From positions 1 through 17,162 of the forward strand of contig JAUWBX010000004.1 in NCBI GenBank assembly GCA_030609625.1: a stretch of DNA of 17,162 nucleotides, given 5' to 3'. Of the stretch, positions 1 to 7,410 are shown piece after piece. A program made the translations under genes and the position numbers. Each line of letters opens with the position of its first letter. The first letter of the stretch is position 1. This DNA comes from Phycisphaerae bacterium. Its GTDB lineage: Bacteria; Planctomycetota; Phycisphaerae; Sedimentisphaerales; Anaerobacaceae. The notes beneath the pieces were generated by a model. It was not told the DNA's origin. It did not search any database and saw only the letters and a program-made list of their open reading frames with translations.

Positions 1-2
1 GC

Positions 3-1424
3 TATCAGCATCTTCCCAAACTGAGCGGCAATTGCTCTCACATCTCGATGTTTGAGGCTATGTACGAAGGAAAGATGAAAGGTTTGATATGCCTGGGTCA
101 GAACCCCGCCGTAGCCGGTCCCAACGTAAGGATGGAACGCAAAGCAATGGAAAACCTTGACTGGCTGGTAACCATTGACATCTTTGAGTCAGAGACAGCG
201 GCTTTCTGGAAAGGCCCGGAAGCAGACGCGGCCAATATTAAAACCGAGGTCTTTTTACTTCCCGCCGCCTGCACAGTTGAAGGTGAAGGTTCGGTTACCA
301 ACAGCGGCCGCTGGAGCCAGTGGCGTTATCAGGCGGTACCACCGCCCGGAGACGCCCAAAGAGACCTCTGGATTATTGACAGGATATTCAAAGCGGTACG
401 TGGGCTTTATGCCTATGAAGGCGGGGTCTATCCGGGCGCCATACTTGATATGGACTGGGATTATGGAGATACGCCCGATGTCCATAAGGTGGCCAAGGAG
501 ATAAACGGCTATGACATTAATACCGGCAAACTCCTTCCGAGTTTTGGTAGTCTGAAAGATGACGGGTCAACTTCGTCGGGTAACTGGCTCTACTGCGGAA
601 GCTACACTGAAAAGGGGAATATGGCTGCTCGGCGTGTTCTGTCCGACCCTACCGGCATAGGTCTCTACCCGGAATGGAGCTGGTGCTGGCCGGTGAACCG
701 CAGGATTATCTATAACCGTGCCTCCTGCGATACAAAAGGAAACCCGTGGGATGCGGAACATCCCGTGATTAAATGGACAGGCAGCAAATGGGTCGGCGAT
801 GTCCCGGACTTCGGAGCCACTTCCGACCCCAAGAATAACGTCGGAGCGTTTATAATGAAGCCTGAGGGCCATGCCCGCATATTCGGACCGGGACTGGCTG
901 ATGGGCCGTTCCCGGAACATTATGAACCACTTGAAAGCCCCGTTAAAAACCTTTTGTCCAATATCCAGTACGACCCGGCCATTAAGATATGGAAGGGCGA
1001 GATGGATAAGGTGGGAACCCCAGATGAGTTCCCCATAGTGGCCACGACTTTCCGGTTATCAGAACACCATCAGGGTGGTCCGATGACTCGCAATCTACCC
1101 TGGCTGGCAGAGTTGATGCCTGAGATGTTTGTGGAAATGAGTAAAAGTTTGGCTAAAGCCAAGGGAATCAAGAACGGAGAGAAAGTCAAGATACTTTCTG
1201 CACGGGGCGAAATCGAGGCTATCGCCTGCGTTACTGACAGATTTAAGCCATTTAAGCTTAATGGTAAGGTCTGTGAGGAAATTGGCCTGCCCTGGCACTG
1301 GGGATTTATGGGATTGTCCAAAGGGCACAGCGCTAATGTCCTTACACCTCATGTCGGAGATGCCAATACCATGATTCCTGAGTTCAAAGCATTCCTTTGC
1401 GATGTAAGAAAGGAGGTGATCTGA
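3..1424 (+). CDS. fdnG: Formate dehydrogenase, molybdopterin (catalytic) subunit, C-terminal part (FdnG/FdoG type)
   Basis: The reading frame is open from base 3 and continues in from outside the window, so the ATG at 48 is internal. About 473 residues remain, roughly the C-terminal half of the FdnG family. The enzyme oxidises formate to CO2 at a Mo- or W-bis-MGD centre. The N-terminal Fe-S domain and the active-site Cys/Sec lie upstream and cannot be seen. The end is the molybdopterin dinucleotide-binding domain: FPIVATTFRLSEHH, an AKGIKNGEKVKI stretch, LPWHWGFMG and NVLTPHVGDANTMIPEFKAF all match my memory of the end of E. coli FdnG. The next gene starts one base after the stop, indicating an operon. 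FdnG-type subunits normally face the periplasm. Identity is secure, but Mo versus W and Cys versus Sec cannot be judged here. Confidence 0.95.
   Translation, partial: YQHLPKLSGNCSHISMFEAMYEGKMKGLICLGQNPAVAGPNVRMERKAMENLDWLVTIDIFESETAAFWKGPEADAANIKTEVFLLPAACTVEGEGSVTNSGRWSQWRYQAVPPPGDAQRDLWIIDRIFKAVRGLYAYEGGVYPGAILDMDWDYGDTPDVHKVAKEINGYDINTGKLLPSFGSLKDDGSTSSGNWLYCGSYTEKGNMAARRVLSDPTGIGLYPEWSWCWPVNRRIIYNRASCDTKGNPWDAEHPVIKWTGSKWVGDVPDFGATSDPKNNVGAFIMKPEGHARIFGPGLADGPFPEHYEPLESPVKNLLSNIQYDPAIKIWKGEMDKVGTPDEFPIVATTFRLSEHHQGGPMTRNLPWLAELMPEMFVEMSKSLAKAKGIKNGEKVKILSARGEIEAIACVTDRFKPFKLNGKVCEEIGLPWHWGFMGLSKGHSANVLTPHVGDANTMIPEFKAFLCDVRKEVI
1410..1421 (+). promoter_or_regulatory. Full-length Shine-Dalgarno sequence for the Fe-S subunit gene
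   Basis: AAGGAGGTGATC is complementary over all 12 bases to the usual bacterial 16S rRNA 3' end. It lies inside the last codons of the upstream gene, with GGAGG nine bases before the ATG at 1426. It fixes that start and suggests strong, coupled translation. Confidence 0.85.
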
Positions 1425-1425
1425 G

Positions 1426-2208
1426 ATGATAGCCAAGAAAGCGATGCTGATTGATGTTTCGAAGTGTATAGCCTGTCGTGCGTGTCAGGTGGCCTGTAAG
1501 CAATGGAACCAACTTCCCGCGGAAAAGACACATTTTACCGGCAGCTATCAGAATCCACCGCGTCTGTCGGCTACGACCTGGACGCTTGTCAATTTTATCG
1601 AGCCCGAGGATGGAGAAACCAGATGGCTCTTTCGTAAGCAGCAGTGCTTACACTGCACAGAGGCCACTTGTGTGCTTGTCTGTCCCACCGGAGCGGCCAA
1701 GAGGCGAGAAGATGGGATTGTCATTATTGACCAGGAAGCTTGTACCGGCTGCAAAGATTGTATAGAGAGCTGCCCATTTAATACGCCGCAGTATGACCCT
1801 GAGACGGGAACTGTCAGGAAATGTACGTTTTGTCTGGACCGGGTGGAAAACGGCCTGGAACCAGCCTGTGCCAAGGCCTGTCCTACGGGCGCCATTACCT
1901 TTGGTGAAAGAGAAGAAATACTCCAGCTTGCCAGAAAAAGGCAGAGTATTTTGGCTGAGAAAAATCCGGCAGATGCCCCCCGTATCTATGGGGAGAAAGA
2001 ATTAGGCGGCCTTGGAGTGATGTACCTTTTACCAGAGAAGGCTTCAGCTTATGGGCTTCTTGAAAATCCCAGGTTGCCTATAAGGAATGTTGTCTTTAAA
2101 TGGATTGTGGGAATAATTCCGGCGGCAGCTGTTCTTTATGGTATCAGACGATATTTGAGAGAAAAAAAGACTGTCGCAGGTGTTAAATCTGATTCAGGAG
2201 GTGACTAA
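1426..2208 (+). CDS. fdnH: Formate dehydrogenase iron-sulfur subunit (FdnH type, four [4Fe-4S] clusters, C-terminal anchor)
   Basis: This 260-residue electron-transfer subunit passes electrons from the catalytic subunit to the membrane subunit. Four cysteine quartets are visible: C14/C17/C20/C24, C74/C77/C82/C86, C106/C109/C112/C116 and C133/C136/C148/C152, the classic ferredoxin-like layout. A single hydrophobic segment near residues 220-240 (VVFKWIVGIIPAAAVLYGI), followed by basic residues, is the membrane anchor known from FdnH. The stretch between clusters 3 and 4 and the following PTGAITFG are also FdnH-like. The start is set by the strong ribosome site at 1410-1421. The stop is one base before the next ATG, so the three genes are surely co-transcribed. 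Confidence 0.95.
   Translation: MIAKKAMLIDVSKCIACRACQVACKQWNQLPAEKTHFTGSYQNPPRLSATTWTLVNFIEPEDGETRWLFRKQQCLHCTEATCVLVCPTGAAKRREDGIVIIDQEACTGCKDCIESCPFNTPQYDPETGTVRKCTFCLDRVENGLEPACAKACPTGAITFGEREEILQLARKRQSILAEKNPADAPRIYGEKELGGLGVMYLLPEKASAYGLLENPRLPIRNVVFKWIVGIIPAAAVLYGIRRYLREKKTVAGVKSDSGGD
2196..2204 (+). promoter_or_regulatory. Ribosome binding site deciding the NrfD start
   Basis: AGGAGGTGA lies five bases before the ATG at 2210. This favours 2210 over an in-frame GTG at 2180, which would add ten poorly hydrophobic residues and overlap the upstream gene. Confidence 0.75.
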
Positions 2209-2209
2209 A

Positions 2210-3082
2210 ATGGAGCATCATATTAGTTGGGGAATACCTGTAGCGTTCGATTTATTTTTGGCTGGGTTTGGAGCAGGAGCTTTGCTCCTGGCAGTTGTGG
2301 CTGACCTCTTTGGAGGAAAGCGATATCAGAAGATAATGAGGACCGGAGCATTTATAGCCCCTTGGCCGGTCCTCCTGGGAGTGATTCTTTTGGTTGTTGA
2401 CCTGGGCAATCCCTTACGATTTTGGGAATTCCTCCTGAGGAAGGGCCCGGGCATTCTTATGTTTAATCCAGATTCGGTGATGTCCATTGGGGTTTGGCTT
2501 CTGACATTTTTTGTGATTCTGAGCTTAGTCTATCTTGTTTTGTGCTTAGTCAGTTGGGTTTTTGCTTGGGGCGCTAAATTAAGGCAGCTTGTTGGTGTAG
2601 TAGCTTTTTGTTTTGCGCTGCTGGTAACGGTTTATACAGGAGTGCTTTTAGCCGCAACGCCTAATCCTCTGTGGAACAGCGTGCTTTTGCCCGCCGTCTT
2701 TAGCATTTCTGCACTGTCCACGGGCATAGCTGGGGTGGTCTTTGTCTTAGCTCTTGGCCGCATTTACAAACGAGCTGTTAAGATAGACCCCTTTGTCTCT
2801 GAACTCGAGAAGATAAATAGCCGAGTAATTGGCTTACTACTTCTAATAATCATCCTCTTCGTCTTAGCTGGGATTGGCTCTGCACAGATGAGGATGATTA
2901 TTGGCTTACGCTTTGGTTTTCTCTGGTGGGTTGGGATTGTCGGCCTGGGGCTAATTGTTCCGCTCCTGTTTGGCATCAAGGGAAAAGCCAATAAGCCTCA
3001 GGCATCTCTGGTTGTTTCTGCCTTGGTACTGTTAGGTGGGTTCTTGCTGAGATATGTAATCCTGATGGGCGGGCAGATATAG
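2210..3082 (+). CDS. nrfD: NrfD-type (PsrC-like) quinone-interacting membrane subunit of formate dehydrogenase
   Basis: This 290-residue integral membrane protein has eight clear hydrophobic segments, the usual count for NrfD/PsrC. The N terminus (MEHHISWGIPVAFDLFLAGF, then GAGALLL) and the stretch DLGNPLRFWEFL match the NrfD family, in which this region contributes to the quinone site. It should take electrons from the Fe-S subunit and reduce (mena)quinone. E. coli FdnGHI uses a di-haem cytochrome b (FdnI) here. I see no cytochrome b gene, so this enzyme uses the haem-free NrfD solution. A palindromic repeat follows about 20 bases after the stop. The family is secure; the direction of electron flow is inferred. 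Confidence 0.92.
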   Translation: MEHHISWGIPVAFDLFLAGFGAGALLLAVVADLFGGKRYQKIMRTGAFIAPWPVLLGVILLVVDLGNPLRFWEFLLRKGPGILMFNPDSVMSIGVWLLTFFVILSLVYLVLCLVSWVFAWGAKLRQLVGVVAFCFALLVTVYTGVLLAATPNPLWNSVLLPAVFSISALSTGIAGVVFVLALGRIYKRAVKIDPFVSELEKINSRVIGLLLLIIILFVLAGIGSAQMRMIIGLRFGFLWWVGIVGLGLIVPLLFGIKGKANKPQASLVVSALVLLGGFLLRYVILMGGQI

Positions 3083-3100
3083 ATACTACTCGGACCATTA

Positions 3101-3234
3101 AATATTGAACATAAGGCAGTTATAAGTGCCTAAAGTTTGGAGTGCCTAAAGTGCCTAAAGTTGATTTTTTTCAACTTTAGTTCACTTTAGCTCACTTTAG
3201 GCACTTTAGTTCGCTTGCCGTTGTGTTCAATATT
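3101..3234 (+). repeat. Large imperfect palindrome built of short GTGCCTAAA-type tandem units
   Basis: Two 64-base arms (3101-3164 and 3171-3234) face each other across a six-T loop (3165-3170). The outer ends AATATTGAACA and TGTTCAATATT pair perfectly. The inner arms are 9-10-bp units: GTGCCTAAA copies on the left, and CACTTTAG-type copies (such as ACTTTAGGCACTTTAG) on the right. Unit lengths differ slightly between arms, so pairing has bulges. It sits between the NrfD gene and fdhE and could stop or attenuate transcription. It could also be a non-autonomous (MITE-like) dispersed element, as it has no coding potential. Confidence 0.85.
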
Positions 3235-3319
3235 CCTTGCTCTGCTTAATATTATTGCGTTTGTAACGTTATTGCCATTTTGACCCGACAGGCGCAATAA
3301 CAACGAGAGGAGTCTATCC

Positions 3320-4192
3320 TTGGAGAAAGTTGAAGAAGACTTTTATGGTTTGGCCCTTACTCAGATTGTCGAGTTAAAAACAGCGAAACCCGAGTTAAAA
3401 GAGATACTCGACTTCTATGAAGCTGCACTCAAGGCTCAGAGACAGGTGAAATTGTCCTTTCAACCTGATTTGAACAAACTTGACATCGAGCTTTGCCGTA
3501 AAAGAAGCTCTAAAGGTCTTCCTTTTCTGAAATCGAGCGATATTCAGATAGACCTGGATTTGTTTGATAAGCTCTTAGAAGATATTGGCCGGATTATTCG
3601 AAGCAAAAAAAAAGAGGCAATACCCGTTACCTTAAAGCGTTTCTCTTTAGACAAACAATGTGCGCTGCTTCTTCGTGATATTCTGGAGGAGGGCCCGGCT
3701 CTTGAGAAGCTTGCCTGTGAGATGAAAGCTGATTTCAGAGTATTTTATTTTCTCGTCACTCAGGCTTTTTCTCCATTTTTGCAAAGCTACGCCCAAAAGT
3801 TAAGAGAGTTTGTTGACTTAAGTTCCTGGCTTAAAGGAGTCTGTCCAATATGCGGCACAGAGCCGATGATAGCAAGGTTAGAGGAAGAAACCGGCAGAAG
3901 ATGGCTGTTTTGTCCGCTGTGTCATACCGAGTGGCTATTTAAAAGATTGGCTTGCCCCTTCTGTGAAAACGATGACCATGAATCATTGCGATACTTCTTT
4001 GTAGAGAATGACCAGGCACATAGAATAGATGTGTGCGATAAATGCAAGAGATACATTAAGACGATAGATCTTCGGAAGACAGACAATGCTATGAACTTGC
4101 TTGTTGAGAACTTGTCAACCTTGGCCCTGGATATTGTTGCAGATAGAGAAGGATTTCGAGGAGGGGATGTTTCTCTGTTCAGAGAAAAGTAG
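3320..4192 (+). CDS. fdhE: Formate dehydrogenase accessory protein FdhE
   Basis: This 290-residue soluble protein has four CxxC pairs in its C-terminal half: C175/C178 (CPIC), C198/C201 (CPLC), C212/C215 (CPFC) and C239/C242 (CDKC). That is the rubredoxin-like, iron-binding signature of FdhE, which is needed to make membrane formate dehydrogenase active. Length is near the family norm of about 300. The start is a TTG at 3320 with GAGAGGAG at 3305-3312; no ATG with a site lies nearby. A run of nine A (3605-3613, encoding three Lys) is a possible slippage spot, but the frame is intact. It lies downstream of its likely client operon, separated by the palindrome, so it may have its own promoter or be partly attenuated. 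Confidence 0.93.
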   Translation: MEKVEEDFYGLALTQIVELKTAKPELKEILDFYEAALKAQRQVKLSFQPDLNKLDIELCRKRSSKGLPFLKSSDIQIDLDLFDKLLEDIGRIIRSKKKEAIPVTLKRFSLDKQCALLLRDILEEGPALEKLACEMKADFRVFYFLVTQAFSPFLQSYAQKLREFVDLSSWLKGVCPICGTEPMIARLEEETGRRWLFCPLCHTEWLFKRLACPFCENDDHESLRYFFVENDQAHRIDVCDKCKRYIKTIDLRKTDNAMNLLVENLSTLALDIVADREGFRGGDVSLFREK

Positions 4193-4212
4193 TTTATACC
4201 CTTCAGGGTAGT

Positions 4213-4276
4213 AAATTCCCGCGTGTAAAATCATAAACTATTATAAAGCTACTTACCCGCGCACAAACGGGAATTT
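4213..4276. repeat. 14-bp inverted repeat, 12 of 14 pairs
   Basis: AAATTCCCGCGTGT (4213-4226) is the inverse of ACAAACGGGAATTT (4263-4276) apart from two positions, with a 36-base AT-rich spacer. It may be a hairpin in the fdhE 3' untranslated region or a remnant of a small element. Confidence 0.6.
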
Positions 4277-4445
4277 TCAATCGAGAGCACTATAAAAAGA
4301 TAGTTGCAGTGGTGTATGCGACTGAAATAACGAAAGAGCTTGTACCGACAATGTCCTTCTTTCGGGTCGGCCAAAAACCATAATCGAGCGAGAAATAAGG
4401 GCGTTGTTCACCAGCTTCGTTCCAGTTAAAATCCCTTGCTTGAGT

Positions 4446-4533
4446 GTGTCATTTTGTTAAACTAAAAGGGTGTAATTAAGCAAAAGTCATATTATAATGC
4501 GAGTTTGTGACACTACGGTCAAAAAAGAGACAC
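4446..4533. repeat. Possible terminal inverted repeats of a degenerate mini-element
   Basis: The 15 bases at 4446-4460 (GTGTCATTTTGTTAA) match the inverse of 4519-4533 (GTGTCTCTTTTTTGA) at 11 positions. The roughly 88-bp unit has no transposase. An insertion-sequence end or MITE is possible but unproven. Confidence 0.3.
4470..4498 (+). promoter_or_regulatory. Weak candidate promoter for the prenyltransferase cluster
   Basis: A perfect -10 box TATAAT lies at 4493-4498. The hexamer 17 bases upstream (GTGTAA, 4470-4475) matches a -35 box at only half its positions. The start would leave a 5' leader of about 70 bases before the ATG at 4577. Confidence 0.3.
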
Positions 4534-4576
4534 TTACAGTTAAGATGCATGGACTGGGCTAAGGAGCGATAAGTAA

Positions 4577-5488
4577 ATGCAACTGAAATTGTGGATTCGG
4601 GCAACAAGGGCGCCGTTCTTTCAGGCAGTGATAATCCCCGCTTTCCTGGGGACAGCAGTTGCCTGGTATGAGACAGGCCTGTTCTTTATATGGTACTTTT
4701 TATTAGCCGTCATAGGCGTGGTATGTCTAAACGCAGGAACAAACTTAGCTAATGACTACTTTGACCACAAAAGCCGGGCAGATGATATCAATAAAGAACC
4801 TACTCGCTTTAGCGGAGGGGCCCGGGTAATTCAGGAAGGTCTGATTTCTCCTGCAAAGATTTACCAGGCCTCCTTAATATTCTTTTGCTTAGTCGGTTTG
4901 ATAGGGCTATATTTGACCTATACCCGTGGATTGGTTGTATTAATTATTGGAATTGTTGGGGTTCTATCGGGATATTTTTATACCGCCTCACCGATAAAAA
5001 TAGGATATCGGGGCTGGGGAGAGCTTTTAGTCGGTTTAAATTGTGGGCCTTTAGTGGTATTGGGCGCTTACTACGTTCAGGCCCAGACCTTGAGTGTGGC
5101 GGCCTTGTTTGTTTCTGTTCCGGTAGGATTGTTGATAACGGCTGTGCTCTACATTAATCAATTTCCCGACTATACTCCAGATAAGTTGTCTGAGAAAAGG
5201 ACCCTGATAGTAAAAATTGGGCGGAAAAAGGCGCTTAAGGGTTTCTATCTTCTGGTAATATTTGCTTATCTGTTTATTATCCTGGGAGTCATAATGAGGA
5301 TTATTCCCTGGATAGGCCTGGTTTCTTTATTTACCTTTCCCTTAGCCTGGAAAGCGATTAAGACAGCTCATTCTAATTATACTGATACAAAAGGATTGAT
5401 ACCGGCTATGTCTAACACTGTAGCTACTCATCTTATAACCGGACTCCTGTTATCCTTTGGTTATATAATGGCAGGGATGTTTATATGA
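4577..5488 (+). CDS. UbiA-superfamily prenyltransferase, MenA-like
   Basis: This 303-residue polytopic membrane enzyme has about eight or nine hydrophobic segments. The first aspartate motif is N59-D60-YF-D63 followed by D69/D70; the second is N194, D198, D202 then KRTL, the two Mg-diphosphate sites of UbiA enzymes. The stretch GYFYTASP, then WGEL and GPLVVLGAYYVQ, is closest to MenA (1,4-dihydroxy-2-naphthoate prenyltransferase) as I remember it. It would attach a polyprenyl chain to an aromatic or other acceptor. The next gene, overlapping by four bases (ATGA), makes polyprenyl diphosphate, which supports co-function. AAGGAG at 4561-4566 precedes the start by ten bases. The acceptor is uncertain: menaquinone precursor is the simplest guess, but the two radical SAM genes downstream leave a modified lipid open. 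Confidence 0.88.
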   Translation: MQLKLWIRATRAPFFQAVIIPAFLGTAVAWYETGLFFIWYFLLAVIGVVCLNAGTNLANDYFDHKSRADDINKEPTRFSGGARVIQEGLISPAKIYQASLIFFCLVGLIGLYLTYTRGLVVLIIGIVGVLSGYFYTASPIKIGYRGWGELLVGLNCGPLVVLGAYYVQAQTLSVAALFVSVPVGLLITAVLYINQFPDYTPDKLSEKRTLIVKIGRKKALKGFYLLVIFAYLFIILGVIMRIIPWIGLVSLFTFPLAWKAIKTAHSNYTDTKGLIPAMSNTVATHLITGLLLSFGYIMAGMFI

Positions 5489-6357
5489 AGTTAGAGGAAA
5501 TTTATGGGCCGATAAGGAATCAGCTCCGGATGGTCGGCGAGGAGCTGAAAAGCAAGCTGCATTCTGAAAATGAATTAGTACAACAAATCAATAAATACAT
5601 TTTAGATATGCCGGGCAAATATCTACGTCCGGCACTGGTCTTACTTTCTGCGAGAACGGGTAACTATCGAGGGGACAAAGACATTCCTGTAGCAACAGCG
5701 GTTGAGATAATACACACTGCTACACTTTTTCACGATGATGTAGTGGACAGCGCAAATTTGCGGCGGGGGCAGCCGACAGTTAATTCTAAGTGGGGCGACG
5801 GCATCGCCGTAGTTTTGGGAGACCATTGGTATTCAAGGGCCTTTTCTATCCTGACTGACATAAAAACACCTAAGATTTTAGAGATGCTGCTGGAAGTTAT
5901 TAACAGAATATGCGTCGGAGAGCTGGAACAGCTAAAAAGACGCTATGACTTCTCGTTTACGGAACAGGAATATCTTGAGATTGTGGAAAACAAGACCGCC
6001 TGCCTTATGTCTTTTTGCTGTAGGGCGGGAGCCTGGATAGGAGAGCTTTCTCCGGGACAAACGAAGTCGTTAGCTGATTACGGGTTGAATTTGGGAGTCG
6101 CTTTTCAGATTGTCGATGACTGCCTGGATTTTGCCGACACTGAAGAAAAGGTAGGGAAATCATTGGGAAGCGACCTTTTGGAAGGTAAACTGACCTTGCC
6201 TCTAATTTATGCGATGAATGCAGCAAACAAAAAGGATGCGGAATGGATAAAGAACAGCTTCGAGTTAAGACAAATAAATAATAATGATGCGAACCGAATA
6301 AAAATCATGGTAAAGCAATCCGGGGCGATAGATTACTCCTTAAGAAAAGCAGAATAA
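5485..6357 (+). CDS. Long-chain polyprenyl diphosphate synthase, shortened by an in-frame stop
   Basis: This is a trans-isoprenyl diphosphate synthase. It carries the first Asp-rich motif DDVVD (84-88) with downstream RRGQP, and the second, DDCLD (211-215), followed by the K-x-T-LPL segment; all catalytic parts are intact. Residues A79 and T80, five and four places before the first motif, are small, which in this family goes with long products (octaprenyl-type). It overlaps the prenyltransferase by four bases and probably feeds it. The 290-residue product is about 40 shorter than usual. The TAA at 6355-6357 is followed in the same frame by 39 codons that read as the normal family C terminus, so this is a recent nonsense mutation, a sequencing error, or readthrough. 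The lost part is a C-terminal helix, not the active site. Confidence 0.9.
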   Translation: MKLEEIYGPIRNQLRMVGEELKSKLHSENELVQQINKYILDMPGKYLRPALVLLSARTGNYRGDKDIPVATAVEIIHTATLFHDDVVDSANLRRGQPTVNSKWGDGIAVVLGDHWYSRAFSILTDIKTPKILEMLLEVINRICVGELEQLKRRYDFSFTEQEYLEIVENKTACLMSFCCRAGAWIGELSPGQTKSLADYGLNLGVAFQIVDDCLDFADTEEKVGKSLGSDLLEGKLTLPLIYAMNAANKKDAEWIKNSFELRQINNNDANRIKIMVKQSGAIDYSLRKAE

Positions 6358-6477
6358 TATAGAGACATCTCTAAGAACCAATTAAAGTCGCTTAAGAACT
6401 CCGAGTATCGGGACGCTTTAAATTTATTTGCCGACTACGTTATAGAAAGAGGGTATCAATCGCTGAAAGGGATTTAG
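6355..6477 (+). pseudogene. In-frame remnant: C-terminal tail of the polyprenyl synthase after the stop codon
   Basis: From the TAA at 6355 the same frame stays open to TAG at 6475-6477. It encodes a tail containing NQLKSLKNSEYRDALNLFAD and then YVIER, the typical end of polyprenyl diphosphate synthases (a helix ending in LADYVIER-like residues). With the TAA read as GAA (one base change, restoring KAEEY) the full protein would be 330 residues, the family norm. The restored stop would directly abut the ATG of the next gene at 6478. Confidence 0.8.
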
Positions 6478-7410
6478 ATGGTGGTTCTGAATTGGTATAT
6501 ATACCTTTTCTCCTGCTATATGAAGAGTCGCTTCTTGAATATTAAAAAACCTGTTTTAGCGGGAGTGAAGGTTACTTATGCCTGCAATCTTAAATGCAGG
6601 CATTGTCCATTTTGGTCAAAGCAAGCGGTCAGTCTTTCTTTTTCACAGGTAAAAGAGTCTTTTAAGAACCTCTACGAACTCGGCGCCAGAGTCGTGATTA
6701 TCGAAGGAGGTGAGCCGTTCTTATGGAAAGATAACGGCTATGATATTAAGGATATTGTGAAAGAAGCAAGGAAGCATTTCTTTAGTGTGGGAATAACTAC
6801 AAATGGGACATTTCCCCTGGAAGTTGATTCTGATGTTATCTGGGTAAGTATAGATGGTCTTAAGGAAACGCATGACCGGATGAGGGGGGAAAGTTTTGAA
6901 AGAATTATGGCTAACCTGGAAAATTGCTCCCATCCCAGCGTATATGCCCATATAACCATTAACTCGGTCAACTGGGAAGAAGTGCCGGAATTGGTGGAGT
7001 TTATTTCTTCGAAGGTGAGAGGGATAACCATTCAATTTCATTATCCTTATAATGGTGTGGAGGACAAGCTGTTTCTGGCCTTTAGTGAACGACGGAAGGT
7101 TCTATGTAATCTTATTAAGATGAAAAAGGGTGGTCTGCCTATCGCCAACTCTTACGCCTGCCTGCGGGCACTGAAGGACAACCGATGGAAATGCCATCCG
7201 TGGATGATTGTAAGCGTTGACCCTGACGGCAAAATCACCCAGGGCTGTTACGTCAAAAATCGGGGAGAAATTTCCTGTGAAAAATGTGGATTTTCCGCCC
7301 ACACAGAAATCTCCCTGGCTTACAGCGGAGTGATAGAGTCGCTTCGGGTGGGAAACACGATATTTGGTCTCAAAAGAAGGAAAAGGACACAAGCTTATGG
7401 CCGAGACTGA
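6478..7410 (+). CDS. Radical SAM protein with C-terminal cysteine cluster (SPASM-like)
   Basis: This 310-residue protein has the radical SAM [4Fe-4S] motif C36-x3-C40-x2-C43 (ACNLKCRHCPFW) and the SAM-binding GGEP (76-79). ITTNGT and the SIDG segment with HDRMRG are typical of the fold. Extra cysteines C227, C238, C256, C266 and C269 at the end, in the setting GCYVKNRGEISCEKCGF, suggest one auxiliary Fe-S cluster, as in SPASM/twitch proteins. The start at 6478 abuts the remnant stop codon of the upstream frame and follows AAAGGGA; a second ATG at 6520 (MKSRFLNIKKP) is possible but lacks a ribosome site. The substrate is unknown. It resembles, from memory only, a family that often pairs with B12-type radical SAM proteins like the next gene. 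A role in modifying the prenylated product is inference. Confidence 0.85.
   Translation: MVVLNWYIYLFSCYMKSRFLNIKKPVLAGVKVTYACNLKCRHCPFWSKQAVSLSFSQVKESFKNLYELGARVVIIEGGEPFLWKDNGYDIKDIVKEARKHFFSVGITTNGTFPLEVDSDVIWVSIDGLKETHDRMRGESFERIMANLENCSHPSVYAHITINSVNWEEVPELVEFISSKVRGITIQFHYPYNGVEDKLFLAFSERRKVLCNLIKMKKGGLPIANSYACLRALKDNRWKCHPWMIVSVDPDGKITQGCYVKNRGEISCEKCGFSAHTEISLAYSGVIESLRVGNTIFGLKRRKRTQAYGRD

Larger units (their letters stand above)
4193..4576. other. 384-bp gene-free interval between fdhE and the prenyltransferase cluster
   Basis: No convincing ORF. It holds a small hairpin just after the fdhE stop (TACCC-TTCA-GGGTA, no T tract, so a weak terminator at best), a 14-bp inverted repeat (4213-4276), the hairpin-like ACTAT/ATAGT near 4290-4304, a CCGAC/GTCGG pair near 4350-4375, and a terminal-repeat-like pair (4446-4533). 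The mix suggests decayed mobile DNA plus the promoter of the next cluster. Confidence 0.6.

Noticed and set aside
3101..3234. CRISPR array
   Set aside because: Repeated units are 9-10 bp, contiguous and arranged as a palindrome, with no spacers and no cas genes.
7364..7396. Upstream TTG start for the B12-radical SAM gene
   Set aside because: The ATG at 7397 has a good ribosome site and gives the usual start of the cobalamin domain; the extra 11 residues look like read-through of the upstream gene end.
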